43,500 nucleotides of DNA, from contig CANRHQ010000008.1 of the NCBI GenBank assembly GCA_947630445.1, forward strand, positions 1 to 43,500, in the 5' to 3' direction. Both the position numbers and the translations under genes were made by a program. Each line of letters opens with the position of its first letter. The stretch's first letter is position 1. This document shows, piece after piece, positions 33,964-43,050 of this stretch. Origin of the DNA: an uncultured Clostridia bacterium (lineage in GTDB: Bacteria > Bacillota > Clostridia > TANB77 > CAG-508). The notes below the pieces were generated by a model. The model saw nothing but the letters and a program-made list of their open reading frames with translations. It was not told where the DNA came from and did not search any database.

Positions 33964-35205
33964 ATGAAGAAAAACAAAGGAATAACACTAATAGCACTAG
34001 TAGTAACAGTAATTGTATTATTGATAATAGCAGGAATAAGTATATCGACACTAAAAGGAGACAGAGGACTAATAAAATTAACAAAACAAGCAAAAGTAGA
34101 CACAGAAAATGCGAATAATGCTGAAAAACTGGAGATAGAGAAAATATTTAATGAATTAGAATATGGAGAGGACTTAACAGATGAAGAATTAAAAGAAAAG
34201 AAAGATGAAATAATAGACTCTCTAAATGAACAAGTAAAAGGACTAGAGAACCAAGTAAAAGAACTAGGACAAAAAAATGGAGAATTAAATGATAAAAATT
34301 CAGAATTAAGAAAACAAGTAGAGTCATTAGGAGTAGACATAGAAAATTTAAGAGAACAAATAGAGGGGTTAAATGGACAAGTAGCAGACTTGAAGACAGA
34401 AGTAGCAAACTTAAAAGATCAAATAACCCAAAAAGACAAAGAAATAGAAGATCTAAATGGAGAAATAGCAGGAAAAGATAAAGATATAGAGGCAAAGAAT
34501 AAAGAAATAGCAGATTTAAAAAAACAAGTACAGGAAAAACAAAATAAAATAGATGAATTACAAGAACAAATAGATGATATAAATTCAATATTAGGAGAAA
34601 CAACAGCAGGAGAAGAACAAATATTATTAGGATATAAAGCATATAGTAAAGGAAGATTGCTAACTGGAACAATGCCAAACAATGGAGCATTAAATAAAAC
34701 ATTAAGTGCAGGAAGTAGTTTTAAGATACCAGCAGGATATACAACAGGAGGAACAGTAGAAGCAAAAGATTTAGCAAGTCAAACAGTAGGAACAGCAACT
34801 GCAGCAGATATAGCAAAAGATAAAACGGCATGGGTAAATGGAATAGAAATAACAGGTACTAAAGTTCCTAATGTAAGCACAGTTGAAAGTAAATTAGTTA
34901 ATAATGTCCATACAGCAACGACTACTTTTGATGTAGAACCGAACGGGCGATATTTGATTATAGCAGTATGTGTTAACACTAAGAATAATTCGGTTGGACA
35001 TTCTAATACCCAATTTTCTGTTTCACCATCATCTTTTCAAGGACTTGTAGGATACAATTTAATTGAGTCTTGTGGAGTTTGCACATTTTGGCGCGAAGGT
35101 TTTTTTGTGGCACAAGGTAATAGTGTTACTGTTAGTATATGTCCTTTTAGTACTGGTTCTGATGTTTTTTGGAACGTACGTTTTGATTTAATAAAAATTT
35201 CTTAA
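33964..35205 (+). CDS. Prepilin-like anchored coiled-coil protein with tail-fibre-like C-terminal domain
   Basis: This 413-residue protein has three parts. The first is a prepilin-type start: MKKNKG, then ITLIALVVTVIVLLIIAG, as in the DGR targets. The second is a long heptad-rich coiled coil (about residues 55-218) dense in Glu, Lys, Asn and Gln. The third is a C-terminal head whose first section (GYKAYSKGRLLTGTMPNNG ... IPAGYTTGGTVEAKDL ... DKTAWVNGIEITGT, about 222-300) resembles repeats of phage tail-fibre and surface proteins. The last 110 residues use more G/C/T codons than the rest. AGGAGGAG precedes the ATG. It looks like a stalked surface display protein; the ligand is unknown. Confidence 0.75.
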   Translation: MKKNKGITLIALVVTVIVLLIIAGISISTLKGDRGLIKLTKQAKVDTENANNAEKLEIEKIFNELEYGEDLTDEELKEKKDEIIDSLNEQVKGLENQVKELGQKNGELNDKNSELRKQVESLGVDIENLREQIEGLNGQVADLKTEVANLKDQITQKDKEIEDLNGEIAGKDKDIEAKNKEIADLKKQVQEKQNKIDELQEQIDDINSILGETTAGEEQILLGYKAYSKGRLLTGTMPNNGALNKTLSAGSSFKIPAGYTTGGTVEAKDLASQTVGTATAADIAKDKTAWVNGIEITGTKVPNVSTVESKLVNNVHTATTTFDVEPNGRYLIIAVCVNTKNNSVGHSNTQFSVSPSSFQGLVGYNLIESCGVCTFWREGFFVAQGNSVTVSICPFSTGSDVFWNVRFDLIKIS

Positions 35206-35210
35206 TAAAT

Positions 35211-35253
35211 AAAAAATTCTTAAAAAAATAAAAATTTTTTAAGAATTTTTTTT
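35211..35253 (+). terminator. Terminator after the coiled-coil gene
   Basis: Positions 35212-35227 pair with 35235-35250, and the stem runs into a T-tract ending at 35253. Confidence 0.85.
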
Positions 35254-35328
35254 GTACAAGCAACATATAATATATTAGACCAAGATTTACCAACACTTAC
35301 GGAAATTGGCATTAAAAAAACACAAAAT

Positions 35329-35357
35329 TTGACAAAAAAGAAAATAAATAGTATAAT
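35329..35357 (+). promoter_or_regulatory. Promoter of the 3D-domain protein gene
   Basis: A full-consensus TTGACA (35329-35334), 17-bp spacer and TATAAT (35352-35357). Confidence 0.85.
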
Positions 35358-35391
35358 AAAAATGTCGTTAAAAGGAGGTTTATTGATTTTT

Positions 35392-36321
35392 ATGAATAAG
35401 AAAGATAGTGCATCTATCTCTATTATGAAAATCATTGGTGTTAGTCTAATACTTATTTTAATATTTGGAGTCAGTGTAATGGCTACGGAAATAAATATTA
35501 GAAGTGTAGAAATAACAATGTCTAATGGGTACCAAATGACTGTAATTACAACGAAAACAAATGTAAAAGAAATATTAGAAGATAATAATATAGTTATAGA
35601 AGATGACGAAAGAGTAAAACCAGATATAAATGGTGAAATCACAGAAAATAATAAAATTACTATAACAAATAAATCTGAGCAAGAAGTACAGATAGCTAAG
35701 ATTTCAGAAAGTGGAATAGAAACAACATTAGATGAAATATTAAAAAGTTATTCACCAATAATTGAAAAAATAGTAGTAGAACAAGAAAATATACCATATG
35801 AAACAATAACAAAAGACATAGCTCAAGGAGCAAAAGACACAAAAAACAAAGTAATACAACAAGGAGAAGACGGAATAAAAGAAATAACTTACAAAGTAAA
35901 ATATCAAAATGATGAAGAAATAGAAAAAATAAAATTATCAGAGCAAATAATAAAAGAACCTGTTAATAGAATTGTTCAAGTACAAAGAAATTCAACAATA
36001 ACATCAAGATCAGGAACATCAATATCAGCTAATATGGGAACAGCAAAAATATTTAAAATAACAGCTTATTGCTCATGTGCAAAATGTTGCGGAAAATCTA
36101 CGGGTTATACAGCTTCAGGTAGCAAGGCAACATCAGGGCGAACAATAGCAGCCTCATCTCAATATGGATTTGGAACAAAAATGATAATTAATGGACACGA
36201 ATATACTGTTGAAGATAGAGGAGGAGCAATAACAGGAAATAGAATAGATATTTTTATGGATTCACATGCAGAAGCATTAGCATGGGGAGTAAAATATTTG
36301 CCAGTAGAAATAATTCAATAA
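35392..36321 (+). CDS. Cell-wall protein with DUF348-like, G5 and 3D domains (YabE/Rpf-like)
   Basis: This 309-residue secreted or membrane-anchored protein has an N-terminal hydrophobic segment (SIMKIIGVSLILILIFGVSV). A DUF348-like repeat (MTVITTKTNVKEILEDNNI) and a G5-type region (NIPYETITKDIAQGAKDTKN through RIVQVQ) follow. It ends in a 3D domain with ITAYCSCAKCCG (about residues 222-233), VEDRGGAI and RIDIFMDSH, holding the three conserved aspartates. Such proteins are probable peptidoglycan-cleaving enzymes. The frame is open upstream to 35329, but that is inside the promoter. AAAGGAGG at 35371-35378 allows TTG at 35383 or ATG at 35392; the ATG is used. Confidence 0.88.
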   Translation: MNKKDSASISIMKIIGVSLILILIFGVSVMATEINIRSVEITMSNGYQMTVITTKTNVKEILEDNNIVIEDDERVKPDINGEITENNKITITNKSEQEVQIAKISESGIETTLDEILKSYSPIIEKIVVEQENIPYETITKDIAQGAKDTKNKVIQQGEDGIKEITYKVKYQNDEEIEKIKLSEQIIKEPVNRIVQVQRNSTITSRSGTSISANMGTAKIFKITAYCSCAKCCGKSTGYTASGSKATSGRTIAASSQYGFGTKMIINGHEYTVEDRGGAITGNRIDIFMDSHAEALAWGVKYLPVEIIQ

Positions 36322-36332
36322 ATTAAAAAATT

Positions 36333-36364
36333 AAAGCATTACTAAATTTTAGTAATGCTTTTTT
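36333..36364 (+). terminator. Terminator after the 3D-domain gene
   Basis: AAGCATTACT (36334-36343) pairs perfectly with AGTAATGCTT (36351-36360), followed by six T residues. Confidence 0.88.
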
Positions 36365-36365
36365 G

Positions 36366-36539
36366 ATAATTATCTTCTACGTCAGGTCAGTCATTTTCAA
36401 TGACGACCTTCCTAGAATATAAAAAACGAAATTAATATTTTCTAAGCAATAAAATTGCTAAGAAAATCTAAACTTCGCATAATTATCTTCTACGTCAGGT
36501 CAGTCATTTTCAATGACGACCTTCCTAGAATATAAAAAA
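36366..36539. repeat. Two perfect 61-bp direct repeats around a 52-bp hairpin
   Basis: Positions 36366-36426 and 36479-36539 are identical over 61 bp. Each repeat has an imperfect inner palindrome (AGGTC ... TCATT GAA AATGA ... GACCT on the minus strand). The 52-bp spacer holds a near-perfect stem (TTTTCTAAGCAAT with ATTGCTAAGAAAA, one mismatch). A diverged, inverted copy of repeat plus spacer lies at 8121-8234, so this is a dispersed intergenic element. It fills most of the 305-bp gap before lepA. Confidence 0.85.
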
Positions 36540-36562
36540 TTAAAAAAAAATTGTAAAAAGTA

Positions 36563-36591
36563 ATGAAAAAAACAATGAAACATGATATAAT
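36563..36591 (+). promoter_or_regulatory. Possible promoter for lepA-rlmB
   Basis: A perfect TATAAT (36586-36591) has only a weak -35 (ATGAAA, 36563-36568) at a 17-bp spacing. Confidence 0.4.
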
Positions 36592-36626
36592 AAAATAGCC
36601 AAGAAATATGAGAAACAGGAGGACCT

Positions 36627-38432
36627 ATGAATCAAGAAAAAATTAGAAACTTTAGTATAATAGCACATATAGATCATGGTAAATCAACATTAGCAGATAG
36701 ACTAATAGAAAAAACAGGAGTACTATCACAAAGAGAAATGCAAGAACAAGTGCTTGATAACATGGATATAGAAAAAGAAAGAGGAATAACAATAAAATCT
36801 CAGGCAGTAAGAATGAAATATGTAGCTAAAGATGGACAAGAATATACTTTTAACTTAATAGATACACCGGGTCATGTAGATTTTAATTACGAAGTATCAA
36901 GAAGTTTAGCAGCATGTGATGGGGCAATATTAGTTGTAGATAGTAGCCAAGGGGTAGAAGCACAAACATTAGCAAATGTATATTTAGCAATAGAAAATAA
37001 TCTAGAAATACTACCAGTAATAAACAAAATTGATTTACCAAATGCAAGACCAGAAGAAGTAAAACATGAAATAGAAGAAATAATAGGAATACCAGCGATG
37101 AATGCACCTTGCATTTCAGCAAAATCAGGAATAAATATAGAAGAAGTATTAGAAAGAATAGTAACAGATTTACCAGCACCAAAAGGAGATGAAAATGCAA
37201 AAACTAAATGTTTAATATTTGATTCATATTATGATAATTATAAAGGTGCAGTAGCATATGTAAGAGTAATAGATGGCAAAATAAAAGTAGGAGATGAAAT
37301 ACAACTAATGGCAACAGGTAAAACATTTACAACAGTAGAAGTTGGATATTTTGAACCAGGTACATATGTTGCAACACAAGAAATTAAAGCTGGTGAAGTA
37401 GGATATATAGCAGCAAGTATAAAAAGTTTAACAGATATACATGTAGGAGATACAATAACATTAAAAGACAATCCAGCAGAAAAGCCATTACCTGGATATA
37501 AAAAAGTAACACCAATGGTATATTGTGGGTTATATCCTATAGATGGCAGTGAATATGAAAATTTAAAAATAGCATTAGAAAAATTAAAATTAAATGATGC
37601 AGCATTAGAATATGAACCAGAAACATCAGCTGCATTGGGATTTGGATTTAGATGTGGATTTTTAGGACTATTACATTTAGAAATAATAGAAGAAAGGTTA
37701 GATAGAGAATTTGACTTAGGACTAATAACAACAGCACCTTCAGTAATATATAAAGTACATAAAACAACAGGAGAAGTTTTGGATATATATAATCCAGCAG
37801 ATTTGCCAACACCACAAGAAGTAGCATATATGGAAGAACCAATAGTTACAGCAAATATATTTACTCCAAAAGAATATGTTGGAAATGTTATGGATATATG
37901 TCAAAACAGAAGAGGTATTTTCGTAGACATGAAATATCTTGATGAAAACAGAGTAACATTAGTATATGATATTCCATTAAATGAAATAATATATGACTTC
38001 TTTGATAATTTAAAATCAAGAACAAAAGGATATGCATCATTTGATTATGAATTTAAAGAATATAGACAATCTAGTTTAGTAAAATTAGATATACATGTTA
38101 ATGGAGAACCAGTTGATGCTCTATCATTTATAGTATTTAAAGATAATGCCTATACAAGAGGAAAGAAAATGGTAGAAAAGCTAAAAGAGGTTATTCCAAG
38201 ACAACTATTTGCAATACCATTACAAGCAGTAGTTGGAGGAACAATAATAGCAAGAGAAACTATATCAGCATTAAGAAAAGATGTATTAGCAAAATGCTAT
38301 GGTGGTGATATAACAAGAAAGAAAAAATTATTAGAAAAGCAAAAAAGAGGTAAAAAGAGAATGAGACAAATAGGAAGTGTTGAAATGCCACAAGAAGCGT
38401 TTTTATCAGTACTTAAATTAGATGATGAATAA
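36627..38432 (+). CDS. lepA: Elongation factor 4 (LepA)
   Basis: LepA is a ribosome-dependent GTPase that assists translation or ribosome biogenesis. The G-domain motifs are intact: [14 protein letters not shown] (G1), RGITIKSQ (G2), DTPGHVDF (G3) and NKIDLPNA (G4). The LepA-specific C-terminal domain is present, ending near [16 protein letters not shown]. The 601-residue length is exact for the family. CAGGAGG precedes the ATG. It is followed by rlmB after 21 bp. Confidence 0.97.
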   Translation: MNQEKIRNFSIIAHIDHGKSTLADRLIEKTGVLSQREMQEQVLDNMDIEKERGITIKSQAVRMKYVAKDGQEYTFNLIDTPGHVDFNYEVSRSLAACDGAILVVDSSQGVEAQTLANVYLAIENNLEILPVINKIDLPNARPEEVKHEIEEIIGIPAMNAPCISAKSGINIEEVLERIVTDLPAPKGDENAKTKCLIFDSYYDNYKGAVAYVRVIDGKIKVGDEIQLMATGKTFTTVEVGYFEPGTYVATQEIKAGEVGYIAASIKSLTDIHVGDTITLKDNPAEKPLPGYKKVTPMVYCGLYPIDGSEYENLKIALEKLKLNDAALEYEPETSAALGFGFRCGFLGLLHLEIIEERLDREFDLGLITTAPSVIYKVHKTTGEVLDIYNPADLPTPQEVAYMEEPIVTANIFTPKEYVGNVMDICQNRRGIFVDMKYLDENRVTLVYDIPLNEIIYDFFDNLKSRTKGYASFDYEFKEYRQSSLVKLDIHVNGEPVDALSFIVFKDNAYTRGKKMVEKLKEVIPRQLFAIPLQAVVGGTIIARETISALRKDVLAKCYGGDITRKKKLLEKQKRGKKRMRQIGSVEMPQEAFLSVLKLDDE

Positions 38433-38453
38433 AATATAAAGAAAGGAAATAAA

Positions 38454-39215
38454 ATGAAGGATAAAACATTTGATGATCAAGTAGAGGGAAGAAATTCTGT
38501 GTTAGAATTGCTGGAAAGTGGTAAAGACATAAACAAAATATTTGTTACAAGAGGCGAAAAACATGGTTCAATAAACAAAATATTAGCCATAGCAAAAGAA
38601 AGAAAAATCATAGTAATAGAAAAAGACAAAAAACAAATGGAAGAAATGGCACAACAAGAAAATTATCAAGGAGTAATAGCAATAGTACCACCATTTGAAT
38701 ATGTAGAAATAGAAGATATTATAAATACAGCTAAAGAAAGAAATGAAGACCCATTTATACTTATTTTAGATGGAATAGAAGATCCTCACAATTTAGGCTC
38801 AATAATAAGAACTGCAGAAACTGCTGGAGTACATGGAATAATAATTCCAAAAAGAAGAGCAGCATCAGTAAATAGTACAGTAAACAAAACATCTGCAGGT
38901 GCAGTAGAACATATAAAAATAGCAAGAGTTACTAATATATCAGATGCGATAGAAACATTAAAACAAGCAGGATTATGGATATGTGGTACAGATGTTGAAA
39001 CTCAAAAATATTATTATAATCAAGATTTAACAGGACCATTAGGAATAGTAATAGGAAATGAAGGAAAAGGAATAGGAGAGAAAGTAAAGAAAAATTGTGA
39101 TTTCCTAGTAAAAATTCCTATGAAAGGGAAAGTACAATCATTAAATGCAGCAGTTTCAACAGGAATAGTAGTATATGAAGCAGTAAAACAAAGAATAAAA
39201 AGTAATAAAAATTAA
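38454..39215 (+). CDS. rlmB: TrmH-family 23S rRNA (guanosine-2'-O) methyltransferase RlmB
   Basis: This 253-residue SPOUT methyltransferase transfers methyl from SAM to a ribose 2'-OH of 23S rRNA. The N-terminal substrate-binding domain starts at VEGRNSVLELLESG. The knotted catalytic domain shows ILDGIEDPHNLGSIIRTAE (about residues 102-120), IVIGNEGKGIGEKVKKNCD (about 197-215) and SLNAAVSTGIVVYE (about 228-241), the three SPOUT motifs. GAAAGGAA precedes the ATG. The exact site modified is by family inference. Confidence 0.9.
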   Translation: MKDKTFDDQVEGRNSVLELLESGKDINKIFVTRGEKHGSINKILAIAKERKIIVIEKDKKQMEEMAQQENYQGVIAIVPPFEYVEIEDIINTAKERNEDPFILILDGIEDPHNLGSIIRTAETAGVHGIIIPKRRAASVNSTVNKTSAGAVEHIKIARVTNISDAIETLKQAGLWICGTDVETQKYYYNQDLTGPLGIVIGNEGKGIGEKVKKNCDFLVKIPMKGKVQSLNAAVSTGIVVYEAVKQRIKSNKN

Positions 39216-39238
39216 ATTTATTTTATGGAGGAAAATAT

Positions 39239-41044
39239 ATGAGAAAAAATAAATTATTAATAATTGTAATAATAATAATAAGTTTAATATTAATAATTGG
39301 AGGATGTTTAACATATTTATATATAGCAACAGATTTCTTAAAAAGTAATAAAGATCTATTTAATAAATATATTGCTCAAAATATAGACAAATTTAATGAA
39401 ATTAAAAATTCTGCAACAAGCAATTTTTATGAGGATTTAAAGAATGAGCCTACTTATGAATCAACTACAACTTTAGGAATGAACTATTCAGAAGGTGGAG
39501 AAGTATCAAATCCTTTAAATGATTTATCAATACAATTAAAAACTCAAAAAGAAGATGAATATTTATATAGAAATGCAAAAATACTATATAAAGATCAAGC
39601 ATATCTTGGAATAGAAGGCTTAAAAGAAGGTAATGTATATGGATTAAGATTTTTAGGAGTTGCAAATGCTTTCTTAAGTGTAAGAAATAATCAAGAAGTT
39701 ATGATTCCAGATAGTTTAGAATTAAATAAAGAACTAGTACAACAATGTATAGCTGTAATAGATGGAAATACAGATTACTTGAATGAAATAATCTCAAAAG
39801 AGGATTTACAAACATTAAAAGATAGATATAGTGCAATTATATTAAAAAGTATAGGTGAAGCAACATTTAGCTCACAAAGAAATTCAATGATAACTATTAA
39901 TAACAACACAATAAAGGCAAATGCTTATATTGCAACATTGGAGCAAAATCAAGTTCAAAGTTTAATTGAAGAAATATTAGAAACAATAAAAAGTGATGAA
40001 ATTATATTAAGTAAAATTGAAGATATAGGGCTAATAGATGTAGAAGAATTTACAAAATCAATAGATGAAGAAATAGAAAATTTAGGAATAGATAAAGAAA
40101 TACCAACAATAAAAATAACAGTATATGAACAAAAAGGAATAACAATAAGAACTGTAATTGAAATTGGTATGCAGAAAATTACAATAGAAAATGAAACATC
40201 AAAAATCAAAATACAAAGAAGTGTTTCAAGTGATGAACCACAAGAACAAACAATAGAGATAGTAAAGACAGGTAGTGAAAATGAAGAAAATTATGATATT
40301 ACACTAGAAATTTTAGAAGGAGAAAATAACTATAATTTTGAATTCAATCTTAATATGGTAAATCAAGGAGATACAATAACTACAACAGGAGAACTAGGAT
40401 ATAAAGAGGGAATAAAAGATATAGCATTAACAATTGAAAATGTAGTAAATAAAGCAGAATTTGGAGAAAAAATAGTATCAGATACGACAAATAATATAAT
40501 ATTAAATGATTTAGAAGAAGAACAACAAAAATATATTTATAATTTAGTAAAAGATGCTGTAATTCAAATAATTCCAGCAAGATGGGAAGAATTACTATCA
40601 AATCTACAGTTGGCAGATTTAATAAAAAATTTAGAAGACAATATGAATAATGTGTTAAATCAAAATCAACCTGAAAACCCTAATATAGATCCATCAGAAT
40701 TTGAAGAACCACAATTATCACAAATAGAAATAAATAGATTTAATGCAAAATTTGAATTCTATACAGGAGAATCAGTTACAGCACAAAATGTAAAAGCATT
40801 ATTAGAAGTAGTAAAAAGTAATTTAGAAAGTGTAGAAATTACACCAATTGAAGATCCAACTGTTACGAATCCAGAGGATATAAAAGAAAATATAAAAATA
40901 TTTATAGAAAAAGATAAAGAAAATACTGACTTGGCAAATGGAATAATATCAAAGATAAAAGATGATAAAAAATACGATGTAGACATTTCATATAAAGCAG
41001 AAAATGAAATGATAGATTATATAACTATAAAAGAAGCCGAATAA
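39239..41044 (+). CDS. Unknown membrane-anchored extracellular protein, 601 residues
   Basis: I do not recognise this protein. It has a short basic start and one N-terminal membrane span (about residues 5-31), then about 570 residues that would lie outside the cell. These are rich in Ile, Glu, Asn and Lys, with acidic stretches such as QNQPENPNIDPSEFEEPQLS near residue 478. No LPXTG-type motif or catalytic motif is seen. TGGAGG precedes the ATG. It is 23 bp after rlmB and 22 bp before a sortase gene, so it may be co-transcribed with them. A cell-envelope role is inferred from the anchor and neighbours only. Confidence 0.7.
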   Translation: MRKNKLLIIVIIIISLILIIGGCLTYLYIATDFLKSNKDLFNKYIAQNIDKFNEIKNSATSNFYEDLKNEPTYESTTTLGMNYSEGGEVSNPLNDLSIQLKTQKEDEYLYRNAKILYKDQAYLGIEGLKEGNVYGLRFLGVANAFLSVRNNQEVMIPDSLELNKELVQQCIAVIDGNTDYLNEIISKEDLQTLKDRYSAIILKSIGEATFSSQRNSMITINNNTIKANAYIATLEQNQVQSLIEEILETIKSDEIILSKIEDIGLIDVEEFTKSIDEEIENLGIDKEIPTIKITVYEQKGITIRTVIEIGMQKITIENETSKIKIQRSVSSDEPQEQTIEIVKTGSENEENYDITLEILEGENNYNFEFNLNMVNQGDTITTTGELGYKEGIKDIALTIENVVNKAEFGEKIVSDTTNNIILNDLEEEQQKYIYNLVKDAVIQIIPARWEELLSNLQLADLIKNLEDNMNNVLNQNQPENPNIDPSEFEEPQLSQIEINRFNAKFEFYTGESVTAQNVKALLEVVKSNLESVEITPIEDPTVTNPEDIKENIKIFIEKDKENTDLANGIISKIKDDKKYDVDISYKAENEMIDYITIKEAE

Positions 41045-41066
41045 AATTTTCAAGAAAGGAGAAAAT

Positions 41067-41804
41067 ATGAATCAAATTTTAGTAACTGAAAAGATATATG
41101 TAACACCAGAATTAAAAAGAAAAAAGAAAATATATAAAGTTTTATTCATATTTTCTGTATTTTGTCTTATACTTTTACTTTCATCATATATATATGCTGT
41201 TTATGATAGAAATAAAGACCAAAGTATAGCTGATGACATATTATTGTTTATGGAAGATGGAGAAGAAGATGACACATTAATTAGTGATAAAGAAAATGCA
41301 TTAATAGTTTTGATAACACAAGATATTGAGGAAGATGAAGAAAGTAAAGGACAAGAAACATCTTTAAAAACAGCTACTGCAACTACAACATATGTTGCTC
41401 CAAATGGTAAAACTTATGAATCTATTGGAATAATAGATATTCCTAAAATAGATGTACATTATGCAATACTTTCATCTACATCAGTAGAATTATTAAAAGT
41501 AGCACCAGGTAAATTTCATGGAGCTAATCCAAATGAAGTAGGAAATTTGTGTATAGCAGGACACAATTATAGAAATAAAAGATTCTTTAGTAAAGTTCCT
41601 ACATTAGTAGTAGGAGACATTGTAGAAATAACAGATTTAAGTCAAAGAAAAATACAATATGAAGTATATGATGTTCATACAGTAGATCCATCTGATAGAA
41701 GTGATACAACACAATATACAAATGGAAGAAAGGAAGTTACTTTAATTACATGTACAGACAACGGGCAATTAAGAGTTATAGTAAAATGTAAAGAAAAGAA
41801 ATAA
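41067..41804 (+). CDS. Sortase (transpeptidase, class D-like)
   Basis: This 245-residue protein has a cytoplasmic basic tail, a membrane span (about residues 24-46) and an acidic linker. The sortase domain follows from YESIGIIDIPKIDVHYAIL (about 112-130). The catalytic His lies in CIAGHNYRN (about 162-170), the catalytic Cys in LITCTDNGQLRVIV (near 228), and the Arg a few residues later. The pattern fits the short class D/B-like sortases. Sortases join surface proteins to the wall or to pili. No LPXTG substrate is seen in this window. AAAGGAG precedes the ATG. It ends at a strong terminator. Confidence 0.88.
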   Translation: MNQILVTEKIYVTPELKRKKKIYKVLFIFSVFCLILLLSSYIYAVYDRNKDQSIADDILLFMEDGEEDDTLISDKENALIVLITQDIEEDEESKGQETSLKTATATTTYVAPNGKTYESIGIIDIPKIDVHYAILSSTSVELLKVAPGKFHGANPNEVGNLCIAGHNYRNKRFFSKVPTLVVGDIVEITDLSQRKIQYEVYDVHTVDPSDRSDTTQYTNGRKEVTLITCTDNGQLRVIVKCKEKK

Positions 41805-41805
41805 C

Positions 41806-41858
41806 AAAAAATCCCCAAATTCATAATATATATAAAATATTATGTAGGGGGATTTTTT
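41806..41858 (+). terminator. Terminator overlapping the ribosome site of the next gene
   Basis: AAAAATCCCC pairs with GGGGATTTTT around an AT-rich inner stem (ATAATAT with ATATTAT). The T-run ends at 41858, directly before the ATG at 41859. The GGGGGA that would act as ribosome site is part of the 3' arm. Confidence 0.8.
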
Positions 41859-42539
41859 ATGGCAAAAATATTAATTTATAATCAAGATACAAATAGAATG
41901 GAAACATTTTATAGAAATGAAAATGATTCCATGCCATATAATACAAATGGAACATTAAGAGTAAGAGAATTCAGAGGTTCAAGTAAAAGTAATATATTAT
42001 GGACAGATAAAAGAACAATGCAAGCATGGAATAGCCAAAGATATATATATGGAGCACCAATAAATGTAGGCTTTGCATTTAAAAGACCTTATGAAGGTGG
42101 ACACGGAAATCAGAGCCAACATTATGCTGGAACAGCTTTTGATGTTGGGCAAGGACTCACAAATGCTCAAAGAACAGTATTAAGAAATAGTGCGATAAAT
42201 TCAAGATTATGGTCATATGTTGAACCAGTTTCTTTATCTCCAACATGGGTTCATTTTGATAAACGATTTGGAACACCAGCTTGTTCAACAGGAGGATATC
42301 CATTATTAAAAAGAGGTTCAAGAGGAAATTATGTGTGCATAGCACAAGATGATTTAAATACACTAGGATATAGAACTGGTGGATTAGATGGAGTATTTGG
42401 AGAACAAACATATAATGCAGTTAGAAGATACCAAACTGCAAAAGGTTTAGTATCAGATGGAATAATAGGATGTAATACATGGAGATCATTACAAGAAAAT
42501 GTAGTTGGAACAGGAAAAACGAGTACAACTATAGACTAA
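41859..42539 (+). CDS. M15-type peptidase-like domain with C-terminal peptidoglycan-binding domain
   Basis: This 226-residue protein has no obvious signal peptide. An N-terminal domain carries HGNQSQHYAGTAFDVGQ (about residues 80-97) and WVHFDKRFG (about 129-137). The His-x6-Asp ... His spacing is that of M15 D-Ala-D-Ala peptidase/VanY-type enzymes, so zinc-dependent cleavage of peptidoglycan peptides is likely. The C-terminal PG_binding_1 domain follows, with LKRGSRGNYVCIAQDDLNTL, GGLDGVFGEQTYNAVRRYQ and DGIIGCNTWRSL. Its start codon abuts the upstream terminator. Without a signal peptide it may leave by lysis or a dedicated route, as phage-type endolysins do. Confidence 0.85.
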   Translation: MAKILIYNQDTNRMETFYRNENDSMPYNTNGTLRVREFRGSSKSNILWTDKRTMQAWNSQRYIYGAPINVGFAFKRPYEGGHGNQSQHYAGTAFDVGQGLTNAQRTVLRNSAINSRLWSYVEPVSLSPTWVHFDKRFGTPACSTGGYPLLKRGSRGNYVCIAQDDLNTLGYRTGGLDGVFGEQTYNAVRRYQTAKGLVSDGIIGCNTWRSLQENVVGTGKTSTTID

Positions 42540-42573
42540 TAGTTATAAATATATAAAAAATTTCAAAAATCTA

Positions 42574-42602
42574 TTGACAATATTCAAAAAAAATAGTATA
42601 CT
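42574..42602 (+). promoter_or_regulatory. Promoter of the tRNA cluster
   Basis: Consensus TTGACA (42574-42579), a 17-bp spacer and TATACT (42597-42602), 20 bp before the first tRNA. Confidence 0.85.
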
Positions 42603-42621
42603 ATCCATTGTCGATAGACAT

Positions 42622-42697
42622 GGTCGCTTAGCTCAGCTGGGAGAGCATCTGCCTTACAAGCAGAGGGTCATAGGTTCGAGCCCTATAGCGACCACCA
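42622..42697 (+). tRNA. tRNA-Val (anticodon TAC)
   Basis: A full cloverleaf is readable. Acceptor GGTCGCT pairs with AGCGACC, the anticodon loop is CTTACAA, the T-arm has GGTTCGAGCC, and the CCA end is encoded. Confidence 0.96.
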
Positions 42698-42705
42698 TGT
42701 TTTAC

Positions 42706-42782
42706 GGCCTGGTAGTTCAGTTGGTTAGAACGCTAGCCTGTCACGCTAGAGGTCGACGGTTCGAGCCCGTTCCAGGTCGCCA
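42706..42782 (+). tRNA. tRNA-Asp (anticodon GTC)
   Basis: Acceptor GGCCTGG pairs with CCAGGTC (one G-U), the anticodon loop is CTGTCAC inside CTAGC/GCTAG, the T-arm has GGTTCGAGCCC, and CCA is encoded. Confidence 0.96.
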
Positions 42783-42795
42783 TTTTTTTATTTAT

Positions 42796-42871
<76 letters not shown>

Positions 42872-42876
42872 AAAAG

Positions 42877-42906
42877 AAACGGTATCAGATGATATCGTTT
42901 TTTTAA
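42877..42906 (+). terminator. Terminator after the tRNA cluster
   Basis: AAACGGTATC (42877-42886) pairs with GATATCGTTT (42891-42900) with one G-U pair, then seven T residues. Confidence 0.85.
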
Positions 42907-42921
42907 AATAATTTGAGATGT

Positions 42922-43029
42922 GTGGAATCGAAGAGGAGGTTGCCAAGTTTTGGGCTAACAGGGTTAGCCTGAAACTTAGGCAAAAATAATCCAGTGGATT
43001 ATTTTTCCGACAAGGCTTGCCGATTCCAC
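42922..43029. other. Three-way-junction-like structured segment
   Basis: GTGGAATCG (42922-42930) pairs with CGATTCCAC (43021-43029) and encloses two hairpins. One combines TTGCC (42940-42944) with GGCAA, AAGTTT with AAACTT, and GGCTAAC with GTTAGCC (to 42983). The other pairs AAAAATAATCC (42982-42992) with GGATTATTTTT (42996-43006). No gene is seen here on either strand that I would support. Confidence 0.6.
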
Positions 43030-43050
43030 TTGAAGCCACCAAGTAAAATT

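Noticed and set aside
35329..35391. Upstream start for the 3D-domain protein
   Set aside because: This start lies on the -35/-10 boxes of a full-consensus promoter. The ribosome site at 35371-35378 points to a later start.
36366..36539. Two direct repeats with a spacer, possible CRISPR array
   Set aside because: The repeats are 61 bp, only two in number, and the spacer itself is a conserved hairpin also found with the copy at 8121. No cas genes are present.
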